A DNA stretch of 14,415 bases. Source: Chloroflexi bacterium UBA4733. GTDB lineage: Bacteria > Chloroflexota > UBA4733. The translations under genes were made by a program, and so were the position numbers. Below the pieces are notes generated by a model. It made no database searches. It was not told the DNA's origin and worked only from the letters and a program-made list of their open reading frames with translations. Shown one piece after another: positions 1 through 7,050 of this stretch. Where the stretch lies: positions 1,013 through 15,427 of the forward strand of contig DHIZ01000357.1 in NCBI GenBank assembly GCA_002404055.1, given 5' to 3'. Every line of letters begins with the position of its first letter. Positions within the stretch are counted from its first letter, which is position 1.

Positions 1-170
1 GCGGCGTGGCGTCGGGCGACGCCAACTCCAGGCCCGGGACGTCGAGGCGGCCGTGCATCAGGTCGTCTTCCGCGGGGGCCACGCCGACCAAAGTCCCTTC
101 CAACGCAGCGACCTCGACGATGCACCCACCGATTGGACGGTTGCCTTGGGCTATCCCCCCCCAACGTCAC
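1..170 (-). CDS. possible 5' part of an unidentified gene running off the left edge
   Basis: On the minus strand the frame with codons 4-2, 7-5 and so on is open from about 154 down to the edge. In the 40 codons nearest the edge, 36 have G or C at the third position, far more than in the two plus-strand frames I checked. The peptide contains VEVAALEGTLVGVAPAEDD and then MHGRLDVPGLELASP. I do not recognise a family. No ATG lies upstream of the one at 58-56; TTG at 103-101 is possible. A GTG at 170-168 would join this frame if the run of eight C at 155-162 were one base shorter, so a homopolymer error or a real frameshift is possible. The call rests on codon bias only, and start and identity are unknown. 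Confidence 0.25.
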   Translation of the reverse strand, partial: MTLGGDSPRQPSNRWVHRRGRCVGRDFGRRGPRGRRPDARPPRRPGPGVGVARRHA

Positions 171-274
171 GACAGCTAGACCCAGATCACAATATCCTCC
201 GCCGACGCCCGAAAGGAAACTGCCCAATCCCCTACACTGTAAAGTCGGTTTGAACCATGCCTAAGGAGAATCTG

Positions 275-2122
275 ATGCCCGAAGTTCCCTCCAGCGCCAC
301 CGGCATCGCCTGGGACCTGTCCGACCTGTTCGCCGGACCCGATGATCCCCGCCTGCAGGAGGCCCTGACCGCTGCCCAGATCGAAGCGGAGCGCCTCGCC
401 GCTGCCTACCGTGGCAAGGTCAATGTGGCCGGCGGTCCAGAACCGGAACTGCTGCTGGCGGCCATTCAGCAATTCGAGGCCTGGAGTGATACCGTCAACC
501 GGGTTGCCGCCTACGCCGGACTGCTTTATGCGGCTGACACGACGCCCCAGGCCAACCGCGACCTGGAGCAGTACGTCGAGCAACGGTTGACCGAACTGCA
601 AAATCTTGTGCTGTTCTTCGACCTGGAGTGGCGCGCCTTGCCGGACGACGTGGCGGAAGACGTCATGCAAAGCCCAACGTTGGCAGGCTATCGCCATTAC
701 CTCGCCCGCGAGCGGCTCTTCAAGACGCACACGCTCAGTGAGCCGGAAGAGAAGGTCGTCAACGACAAGGACCTCACCGGCAGCCAGGCCTGGCAGCGCC
801 TCTTCACCGAGCAGATTGCCGGCATGACCTTCACTATCGAGCGCGACGGTGAGCAGCAGGAGTTGACGCAGTCGGCGCTCCTGGCCCTCTACTACCAACC
901 CGACCGCGAGTTGCGCCGGCAGGCGCACGACGTGTTCTACAGCGGTCTGGAGACCAAGGGGCCTGTTCTCACCTTCATTTACGAGACGCTGGTCCAGGAC
1001 AAGCTCACCATGGACCGCCTGCGCCACTACGCCGACCCGATGGCCGTCCGTCACCTCGGCAACGAGGTGGACCCGGAGGCGGTCGAGCAGATGATGCGCG
1101 TGACCGCCGAACACTACCCGATCGCCCACGAATACTTCGCCCTCAAGGGCAAACTGCTCGGCATCCAGCCGCTGGTGATCTACGACCAGTACGCCCCGCT
1201 CGGCGGCGACGTGGCCAAGGTTACCTACGCGGAAGGTCGGGAGTTGGTGCTGGAGGCGCTCGGCGTCGCTTCCGGGCGCATGCGCGACATGGCCGCCCAG
1301 TTCTTCGAGCGCAACTGGATCGATGCCGACCCGCGCCGGGGCAAGCGCGGCGGCGCCTTCTGCATGGGCGTCTCCCCGCACCTCCATCCCTACGTGCTCT
1401 GCAACTACACCGACACGGCGCGCGACGTCATGACGGTCGCCCACGAACTGGGCCACGGCATGCACGACATGCTGGCCTCCGGGCAGACCATGTTCAACTA
1501 CTACCCGGTGCTGCCCTTGGCCGAAACTGCCTCGGTCTTTTCGGAGATGTTGACCTTCGACCTCCTCGCCCAGCGCGAGACCGACCCGCAGCGCAAGTTG
1601 GCGCTCGTTGCCGGCAAGGTGGAAGAGATTTTCGCCACCGTCTTCCGCCAGAACGTGCTGACCCAGTTCGAGCGCTCAGCCTTCACAGCGCGCCAGCAGG
1701 GCCGCTTCACCCCGGAAGCGGTCGGCGACCTCTGGATCGCCGCCAACCAGCCCTATTACGGCGACGCCGTGCAACTCACACCCGGTTACCGCTGGGGCTG
1801 GAGCTACATTCCCCACTTCATCCACACGCCCTTCTACTGCTACGCCTACGTCTTCGGCGAACTGCTCGTGCTGGCGCTCTACGCCATGTATCGCGAGGAA
1901 GGTCCCTCCTTCATCCCACGCTACCTGGAGATGCTCGCAGCCGGCGGCAGTGAGACCCCGGCCACCGTCCTCGCCCGCCTCGGCGTAGACATCCGCGACC
2001 CAGATTTCTGGCGCCGCGGCTTCGCCGAGCTCCGCCGCATGGTCGATTGGGTACAGGAGTTAGCGTCGTTGTCGGCGAGCCTCGAACAGCAGCACGCCGG
2101 CCGCGACGGCGACGTTGAGTGA
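275..2122 (+). CDS. pepF: oligoendopeptidase F, M3 family zinc metallopeptidase
   Basis: This is a cytoplasmic zinc endopeptidase expected to cut short peptides during peptide turnover. The 615-residue product has the usual family length of about 600. The zinc site HELGH lies at residues 390-394, with E417 in AETASVFSEM as the likely third ligand. A conserved C-terminal HF-IHTPFYCYAY segment sits near residues 514-525. I chose the ATG at 275 because AAGGAG (263-268) stands 6 nt before it. An in-frame ATG at 257 would add MPKENL but has no ribosome binding site. TACACT at 233-238 could be a -10 box, but no good -35 is visible. The last 63 bp overlap the end of the RNA methyltransferase gene on the other strand, so the residues after the family core (roughly the final 21) are constrained by two genes. 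Family identity is secure; the natural substrate is unknown. Confidence 0.95.
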   Translation: MPEVPSSATGIAWDLSDLFAGPDDPRLQEALTAAQIEAERLAAAYRGKVNVAGGPEPELLLAAIQQFEAWSDTVNRVAAYAGLLYAADTTPQANRDLEQYVEQRLTELQNLVLFFDLEWRALPDDVAEDVMQSPTLAGYRHYLARERLFKTHTLSEPEEKVVNDKDLTGSQAWQRLFTEQIAGMTFTIERDGEQQELTQSALLALYYQPDRELRRQAHDVFYSGLETKGPVLTFIYETLVQDKLTMDRLRHYADPMAVRHLGNEVDPEAVEQMMRVTAEHYPIAHEYFALKGKLLGIQPLVIYDQYAPLGGDVAKVTYAEGRELVLEALGVASGRMRDMAAQFFERNWIDADPRRGKRGGAFCMGVSPHLHPYVLCNYTDTARDVMTVAHELGHGMHDMLASGQTMFNYYPVLPLAETASVFSEMLTFDLLAQRETDPQRKLALVAGKVEEIFATVFRQNVLTQFERSAFTARQQGRFTPEAVGDLWIAANQPYYGDAVQLTPGYRWGWSYIPHFIHTPFYCYAYVFGELLVLALYAMYREEGPSFIPRYLEMLAAGGSETPATVLARLGVDIRDPDFWRRGFAELRRMVDWVQELASLSASLEQQHAGRDGDVE

Positions 2123-2920
2123 ATCCAGATGGTGAGCCATCGGGATACGCACGGTCGTCTCCGCCAACGCCGCAATGTCCGCTGTGAGGCCGTGCGCCTC
2201 ATTACCGACGATGACGCACAGGGGGCCACGATAGTCGATCTCGGTGTACTCCCGGTCGGCATCGGCGACAGCCGCAATGGTGCGAAGACCCTGGCCTTGC
2301 CAGCGCGCCAGGTCAGCGGAAGCCACCGGCCCCACGAACGGCAAGTGGAAGATCGCGCCGGTGGAGCCGGTGGACACCTGCCAGACATACGGATCGGTCG
2401 TGCCGGCGGTCAGGAGGAGGGCGTTCGCCCCGGCCCCATAAGCGGTGCGCACCAGCATGCCGAGGTTGCTGGGGTTCGTCAGATCGTTGGCGAGCAGAAA
2501 GAAGCTCTGCGCGCCGACATGCAGCGCTGCGGGGTCAACCATCTGTCGCGGTACCAGCGCCACAATGTCGGGCACGTAGGCGCGGTCGACAATGGTGCGC
2601 ATGATGCCTTCGCTGACCACGACGTGGGGGACATCGTGCTGGCGCAGCGCAGCGTCAACTGCCGTGCCCTCAGCGCCGACCAGCAGCCGCGGCGTGTACA
2701 AGGCCAGCACGACGCCGACACCGGCATCAAACGCCCGCAGCAGCAGCACCGAACCATGGATGATGTAGAGTCCGGCCACGCTGCGGCCGGCGGCACTCTT
2801 CAGGGACCGGGCCAGGGCCACGGCCGGGTGCTTGATCCCCTCGGCGCGCTCCCCGCGCAGCGTGGCGACATCCGCCAATAGTCCTGGTACGGATGGCGAG
2901 ATCGGCGGCTCGGCGTTCAC
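2060..2920 (-). CDS. SpoU/TrmH-family RNA 2'-O-methyltransferase
   Basis: This is a SAM-dependent methyltransferase of the SPOUT knot superfamily, predicted to methylate a ribose 2'-OH in rRNA or tRNA. The 286-residue product shows the three SpoU motifs in order: NPSNLGMLVRTA at 149-160 with the conserved Asn and Arg, VIVGNEAHGL at 236-245, and RIPMAHHLDSLNVAVAAG starting at 258, the last forming the SAM-binding knot. Residues 20-70 look like the N-terminal substrate-binding domain of this group. The start is GTG at 2920-2918. No SD precedes it, but TATCGT lies 7 nt upstream, so a leaderless transcript is possible. The 3' end overlaps pepF by 63 bp, and motif 3 is encoded partly in that overlap. 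I cannot tell which RNA position is modified, so no gene symbol is given. Confidence 0.92.
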   Translation of the reverse strand: MNAEPPISPSVPGLLADVATLRGERAEGIKHPAVALARSLKSAAGRSVAGLYIIHGSVLLLRAFDAGVGVVLALYTPRLLVGAEGTAVDAALRQHDVPHVVVSEGIMRTIVDRAYVPDIVALVPRQMVDPAALHVGAQSFFLLANDLTNPSNLGMLVRTAYGAGANALLLTAGTTDPYVWQVSTGSTGAIFHLPFVGPVASADLARWQGQGLRTIAAVADADREYTEIDYRGPLCVIVGNEAHGLTADIAALAETTVRIPMAHHLDSLNVAVAAGVLLFEARRQRR

Positions 2921-3040
2921 GCGGCGAACGATACCACGTTACTACGTCGCAACGATATCTGTAAGCTCTGGGTGGCATGATGAAGGCAATCTGCGGCATA
3001 CTCCATGTCACGGACAACGGCAGGAAGGACGATCACCCGC

Positions 3041-4036
3041 ATGCGCCGGTATAGCAATCCCGCCTTGCGAGGCGCTCTCGCCGGAGTTTTGGCAATCGCC
3101 ATCCTTTTGCTGCTGGACTTTGCCCCTTTGCACCTCGTTGCTTATGGCCAAACCGCTGGCCCGCTGCCGGTGGTCACCCCGCCGCCAGATATCTTCCCCC
3201 CGCCGATACTCACGGCAATCGCTGGTGACACACCGGGCAACTGCAACGTCCTGACCGGTCCCGTCACTGCGGCCGGCGGAGGAGGCGCCTCCGCCCAATG
3301 TAGCGGCGGCGGTGTGCTCTCCATCAACGCACCGATTGGCGCCGTGGGCGGCGACGGGACATTGGCGGTGGTGACTGTCGGGGCAGTGCTCGGTGAATCG
3401 AACGACTGCACCGGCGCTAACCAGTTGCCCATTCTCGCCACGCAACACTTCATGTCGGTCTGGAACCGGCCAGGCCAGCCGGCCAGCATAAACCTGAACC
3501 TTCCGGCCAGTATCAACTTGCCAATCGCGCCGAGCCTTCTGGCGGCGGCAGGCGGCAATCCGGCTCGTCTGCTCATCCTGCACTCCTTGCCCGACGGTAC
3601 CGTCACCCCGATACTCGCCACCTTTACCGGCAACGGGACTACCGCCGGCTTCCAGTCCAGCCAGCTCGGCGACTTCTATGCAGTCGCCTTACCGGCAGGA
3701 CTTCCGGCAACATATAGCGGCAGAGTCGGGCAGGTGAATCTCGTGAACCATACCTTTGTCCTGTCCGGGCAAAACGGCCAGATCACCGTGCAATCTACCG
3801 ACCGGCAGGGCGGGACCGTGATCGTCCACCAGAACGGCTCACCCGCTTCGTTCAACGAGATTCCCAATGCGCCATCGGTGCAAGTTACCGGCTTGCCCAG
3901 TCCCGCCAGTTGCGGGAAGACGAATAGTGTTGTCGCCAAGCAGATCACCTTGACTGATGTCAGCAGTCTCAATCAGCAGATTCCGCAACTGCCCTCGCAA
4001 CTGCCCGCCACCGGGCTTGGCGGCATGGCCAGGTAG
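3041..4036 (+). CDS. exported protein with C-terminal LPATG motif, function unknown
   Basis: The 331-residue product begins with a basic stretch (MRRYSNPALRG) and a hydrophobic segment (about residues 12-36), giving a signal peptide or N-terminal anchor; cleavage after about residue 36 is plausible. A proline-rich stretch (about 45-60) follows, then a Gly/Ala-rich region and a beta-rich-looking region with ILHSLPDGTVTPILATF and QLGDFYAVAL, a pattern I associate with extracellular beta-sandwich modules. The C terminus is LPATG at 321-325 followed only by LGGMAR, with no membrane helix, so it is not a standard sortase substrate. I chose the ATG at 3041 because AGGAAGGA (3022-3029) lies upstream, although the 11-nt spacing is long. 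An in-frame ATG at 3005 has no ribosome binding site and would push the signal peptide inward. The sigma factor gene starts 93 nt downstream on the same strand. I do not recognise a named family. Confidence 0.8.
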   Translation: MRRYSNPALRGALAGVLAIAILLLLDFAPLHLVAYGQTAGPLPVVTPPPDIFPPPILTAIAGDTPGNCNVLTGPVTAAGGGGASAQCSGGGVLSINAPIGAVGGDGTLAVVTVGAVLGESNDCTGANQLPILATQHFMSVWNRPGQPASINLNLPASINLPIAPSLLAAAGGNPARLLILHSLPDGTVTPILATFTGNGTTAGFQSSQLGDFYAVALPAGLPATYSGRVGQVNLVNHTFVLSGQNGQITVQSTDRQGGTVIVHQNGSPASFNEIPNAPSVQVTGLPSPASCGKTNSVVAKQITLTDVSSLNQQIPQLPSQLPATGLGGMAR

Positions 4037-4087
4037 GATGGCGACTGCCCGCCCTGTTTCGTGACTGCGTTACCACCCGCTGCCTGG

Positions 4088-4126
4088 TTCGTCTCCTCTT
4101 GCGAGGTATGCTGAGCAGAGGACGAA
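4088..4126 (+). promoter_or_regulatory. stem-loop that would hide the sigma factor ribosome binding site
   Basis: TTCG (4088-4091) plus TCCTCT (4094-4099) is complementary to AGAGGA (4117-4122) plus CGAA (4123-4126). This gives a 10-bp stem with a 2-nt bulge and a 17-nt loop. AGAGGA is the ribosome binding site of the sigma factor gene, 7 nt before its ATG. The pairing is directly visible; a role in limiting translation is inference and needs transcription to start upstream of 4088. Confidence 0.4.
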
Positions 4127-4129
4127 AAT

Positions 4130-4705
4130 ATGGCAAGATCAGGATCAGCCCCCGCGCCGGCGCCCATCCCGGAGGCGGCTGCTGCTCCCAGCTTCGAAGC
4201 AGCCTACGCCAGTTACTTTCGTCCAATCTGCGCCTATCTCCAGCGCATGGTGGGCAACCCGGACGACGCCTACGACCTGAGCGTCGCCAGTTTCGAAAAG
4301 GCTTTGCGTAACTGGGGCAAGGCGCCGCCGGATCATATCGCCCCCTGGCTCTACCGGATTGCCACGAACACCTGCCTCGACGAATTGCGCCGGCGCAAGT
4401 TGATCCGCTGGCAGCCCTTTGAGACGTTTGCCGCCGTCTTCCATCCCGGGCACGTTTCCCACGATAACCCGGAACGCGACGCCATTCGCGGGGAGCAGCG
4501 CGCCCTCCTGCGAGAGGCGCTTGACAAGCTGAACCCGCGGCACCGCGCCGCCCTCCTGATGCGCGAGTGCCAGGGCCTCTCCTGTGAGGAGGTGGGTGAC
4601 GCCCTGGGCATCTCAAAAGAAGCGGCAAAGCAACTGCTCTTCCGGGCACGCCAGCACTTGCGCACCGGCTACACTGCCCTGGGTGGTGAGCCGCTCGATG
4701 GCTAA
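4130..4705 (+). CDS. ECF-type RNA polymerase sigma factor
   Basis: This 191-residue sigma70-family factor should direct RNA polymerase to a set of stress or envelope promoters when released by its anti-sigma factor. An Ala/Pro-rich leader of about 20 residues precedes region 2 (22-90), which contains YFRPICAYLQRMVGNPDDAY and the promoter-melting segment APWLYRIATNTCLDELRRRK. Region 4 (127-178) carries a helix-turn-helix with LSCEEVGDALGISKEAAKQL. Region 2.2 reads DAYDLSVASFEKAL in place of the common AEDLxQExF pattern, a mild divergence. AGAGGA at 4117-4122 is 7 nt before the ATG. The stop overlaps the anti-sigma start by 8 nt (ATGGCTAA), which indicates an operon with translational coupling. 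The ECF subgroup cannot be assigned from sequence alone. Confidence 0.93.
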   Translation: MARSGSAPAPAPIPEAAAAPSFEAAYASYFRPICAYLQRMVGNPDDAYDLSVASFEKALRNWGKAPPDHIAPWLYRIATNTCLDELRRRKLIRWQPFETFAAVFHPGHVSHDNPERDAIRGEQRALLREALDKLNPRHRAALLMRECQGLSCEEVGDALGISKEAAKQLLFRARQHLRTGYTALGGEPLDG

Positions 4706-6299
4706 GGTCCTGCATCCTCCCGCCTGCGACGCCGCCTTGCTTTCCGCCTATCGCGACGACGTGCTGGATGCCACCCAACGCCGGCTGCTGGAACTGCACC
4801 TTGCTGCGTGCCCGGACTGCCGCCAGGAGGCGCACCTTTATGAGCATCTCTCGGCGGGTCTACGCCACCTGGCAGGCGACTCGCATCCCCGTCCGCTGCC
4901 CAGCGCCTTCATTCGCCGGGCATCATTGCTTCCGGCGCTGCCGCGGCCGGTACCCACGCCAGGGCCACTCCTGCGCGCGTCGCTCGCGGCGGCGCTGGCT
5001 CTGGTGGTGCTCGTGCAACGGGCGCCGCAGCCTCCGGCTTCGCTGTTTGAGGCGTACCCAGCGGCGGGCGCCAGCGACGTGTCGACCGATACCTCTATCC
5101 TCATCACCTTCCAACAACCGGTCGATCAGGCCCAGATCCAGCGCACGTTGCAGTTTCAGCCGCAGGTTTCCTTCGACATCACCTGGGAATCGGCCCAACG
5201 GGCAGAACTCATTCCCGTGCTGCCCCTGGCTCCCTCGACGACGTATACACTGCTGGCAGCGGTACCGCCAGGGCCCGTGGCGACGCAAGCGGTTCCGCAG
5301 ACGCCCCAGTTTGCCGGCCCGACTGTCGCCACGCTGCAACGAACGCTCACCGTCTTCCAGACTGCAGCGCGCTCGGTGACGGAGGGTGGCCCACGTGCCC
5401 TGGTCCCTCGCGCCGGCTTGTTCACCCGTGGCCGACCGGCCAGTATCTCGCAGTCCGTGCTGGCCGTACCGGCCACGCCTTCGCCGGTGGGCCTACCCAG
5501 CGCCACCATGCCGGTAGATGGCACGACAGCAACGAGCCGTCCAGCCACCACAACCGGTGCGCAGGCGCCGGCCCTCACTGCTCCGTCCTCACTGCCCCGG
5601 CTTGGCGCCGCCAGTGCCGGTACCGGCCAGGAACACGGCGCCGACGGGGGGACGGCGCCTGCCGGCTCCGCGGCGCTGGCGGAGAGCCTCGAGCAACCGG
5701 CGCTCTTACCACCGTGCGCCCCGGCGAACGTCTTCACGCCGATCTACACCAGCCGCGGCGACGTGCGATCAGCGCTCGGCTGCGTGCTGGGAACGACGCG
5801 GCGCACGACCCTGGTCAGCCAGGACTTTCAGCGGGGCGAGCTGCTTGCCACGCTCCCCGATAATGTCGTGTATGAGCTGACGACCGACGGCATCTGGCGC
5901 GCCGCGCCCCTCGGCGACGCTGCTGCCGGCAGGCCCGTTCTCAACGCAGCGCGCAACATTGGAGCGGCCTTCCAGAGTTACTGGCAGACGCATCCGGTGT
6001 TGAGCAGCAGCCTCGGCCAGCCCCTGACCCCTGAGACCCACGGGCAGGGTATCCTGCAGCCCTTCGCCCACGGCTTCATGCTGGCGACGGACGGTTGGAC
6101 CTATATCGCCGACGATGCCGGTCAGTGGCAGCGCCTGATCAGTCTCTTGCCTGCCTCCGACAACGGCCCGCCCAACGGCGGCGCTATAACCGGGGGGGTA
6201 GCATCCTTCCCAACGTTGCACCCACCGTCTGCCCAGCCTACCTGTCGCCAGATTTCCGTGTGGCACGGAGGATGTTCAGAAAGTACTGCTCCGAGTTGA
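4698..6299 (+). CDS. transmembrane anti-sigma factor with zinc-finger head and large Ig-like ectodomain
   Basis: The 533-residue product should hold the upstream ECF sigma factor inactive at the membrane until an outside signal arrives. Cytosolic residues 1-60 form a zf-HC2/ZAS-type domain with C10 and H34-x3-C38-x2-C41. One membrane helix lies at about 91-106. Outside it come an Ig-like (Big_5-like) domain at about 118-192, a Pro/Ser/Thr/Ala-rich linker at about 195-340, and a C-terminal region (about 344-478) with two similar units containing LGCVLGTT...QDFQRGELLAT and LGQPLTPET...QPFAHGFMLAT. A low-complexity tail follows. I chose the ATG at 4698 because it begins the zinc-finger domain, has GGTGAG (4685-4690) 7 nt upstream and overlaps the sigma stop; the open frame extends further upstream but only as antisense-like sequence inside the sigma gene. 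It is much longer than a typical anti-sigma factor. The 3' end overlaps the MEDS gene by 62 bp. Confidence 0.88.
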   Translation: MAKVLHPPACDAALLSAYRDDVLDATQRRLLELHLAACPDCRQEAHLYEHLSAGLRHLAGDSHPRPLPSAFIRRASLLPALPRPVPTPGPLLRASLAAALALVVLVQRAPQPPASLFEAYPAAGASDVSTDTSILITFQQPVDQAQIQRTLQFQPQVSFDITWESAQRAELIPVLPLAPSTTYTLLAAVPPGPVATQAVPQTPQFAGPTVATLQRTLTVFQTAARSVTEGGPRALVPRAGLFTRGRPASISQSVLAVPATPSPVGLPSATMPVDGTTATSRPATTTGAQAPALTAPSSLPRLGAASAGTGQEHGADGGTAPAGSAALAESLEQPALLPPCAPANVFTPIYTSRGDVRSALGCVLGTTRRTTLVSQDFQRGELLATLPDNVVYELTTDGIWRAAPLGDAAAGRPVLNAARNIGAAFQSYWQTHPVLSSSLGQPLTPETHGQGILQPFAHGFMLATDGWTYIADDAGQWQRLISLLPASDNGPPNGGAITGGVASFPTLHPPSAQPTCRQISVWHGGCSESTAPS

Positions 6300-6879
6300 G
6301 GTAACTCGGGTTCCGCTTGAGTTGCCGCCCGACGTAGGCCAGCGGGTGCAGCTTGTTCATTTCGCCGGTAATTTGCTCACCGAGACGCGCCGAGTTGTAT
6401 TGCGCAATGGCGACAATCGGCTGGCGCTGAAAGGTGAAGACCGCATCGCACATCGCTTCGTACTTGAGAATCTGAGCAGGTGTAGCCACGTTGTCCGCCA
6501 GCCATGTCATTTCCATGGCCAGGCGGACGCCGACAAAGTCGTCGCGGATGGCGGAGTTCACCAGAGTCAGGTGGCTGGATAGCAAAGAGAAGTGGTCGAA
6601 GCGACTTTGGGCGAGGTACTCGCTACGATCATCCACGAACACAAACTGGCCGGAGCGTTTGTAGGCGTCGACATCAATCTGGAGTTGCCGTAACTGCGCC
6701 TCCAACTGGGCGATGATCGTCGGCGGACCAACGTAGACGCACAGGTCGCGGTGCGGGAACGGCCCTGCCGAAAACAGCCCGGCAGCAAGGTGGGCGATCT
6801 CGTCGGCGCGCGTGTACAACTGGCAGACGTGGGAACTGCTGGGGATTTCCTCGCGTTTTCCAAATGCCAGAAGCTGCAC
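6238..6879 (-). CDS. stand-alone MEDS-domain (DcmR-like sensory) protein
   Basis: The 213-residue product matches the MEDS pattern across its length: SSSHVCQLYTRADEI near the N terminus, RDLCVYVGPP, then FDHFSLLSSHL, DDFVGVRLAMEMTWL, a KYEAMCDAVF segment, PIVAIAQYNSARLG and the closing HPLAYVG...NPSYL. MEDS domains are thought to sense small molecules and usually sit beside a DNA-binding or kinase domain; none is present here. The start is uncertain. GTG at 6879 has GGGAAGGGA ending 8 nt upstream and puts SHVCQLY at the usual distance from the N terminus. ATG at 6960 and ATG at 6981 are in frame, and the latter lies just 9 nt below a consensus -10 box, so a leaderless longer form (247 residues) is the main alternative. 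The gene is divergent from yceD, and its 3' end overlaps the anti-sigma gene. Confidence 0.82.
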   Translation of the reverse strand: MQLLAFGKREEIPSSSHVCQLYTRADEIAHLAAGLFSAGPFPHRDLCVYVGPPTIIAQLEAQLRQLQIDVDAYKRSGQFVFVDDRSEYLAQSRFDHFSLLSSHLTLVNSAIRDDFVGVRLAMEMTWLADNVATPAQILKYEAMCDAVFTFQRQPIVAIAQYNSARLGEQITGEMNKLHPLAYVGRQLKRNPSYLNSEQYFLNILRATRKSGDR

Positions 6880-6990
6880 TCGAAACGTCCCTTCCCAGCG
6901 CGACCTGACCAGAGGGCGCAAGCGGCCCCGCCACGAACCGGCGACCGCGTGTGTGACCATGCCCCCGATTGGAAACGCCATCGTGGGCTG

Positions 6991-7020
6991 AGTATAGGGA
7001 GCCTCTTTGCGCCGTGTCAA
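6991..7020 (-). promoter_or_regulatory. sigma70-type promoter for the MEDS gene
   Basis: Read on the minus strand, TTGACA (7020-7015), an 18-nt spacer and TATACT (6996-6991) form a near-perfect housekeeping promoter. Transcription would start near 6984. That places the start site almost at the ATG at 6981, or gives a leader of about 105 nt if translation begins at GTG 6879. Confidence 0.7.
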
Positions 7021-7050
7021 GGAAGCGACGGACGACGCCGGCCGCACCTT

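Noticed and set aside
176..1465. Long minus-strand open frame (429 codons) opposite pepF
   Set aside because: It lies wholly antisense to a well-supported M3 peptidase and shows no recognisable motif; long antisense frames are common in GC-rich genes.
2129..2881. Plus-strand open frame of 250 codons
   Set aside because: It is antisense to the SpoU-family methyltransferase, whose three motifs are all present on the other strand.
4584..4697. Upstream extension of the anti-sigma gene
   Set aside because: It runs through the sigma gene in another frame; the coupled ATG at 4698 with GGTGAG upstream starts exactly at the zinc-finger domain.
3969..4847. Minus-strand open frame opposite the sigma factor
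   Set aside because: The peptide is Arg/Pro/Gly-rich and low in pattern, and the opposite strand encodes clear sigma regions 2 and 4.
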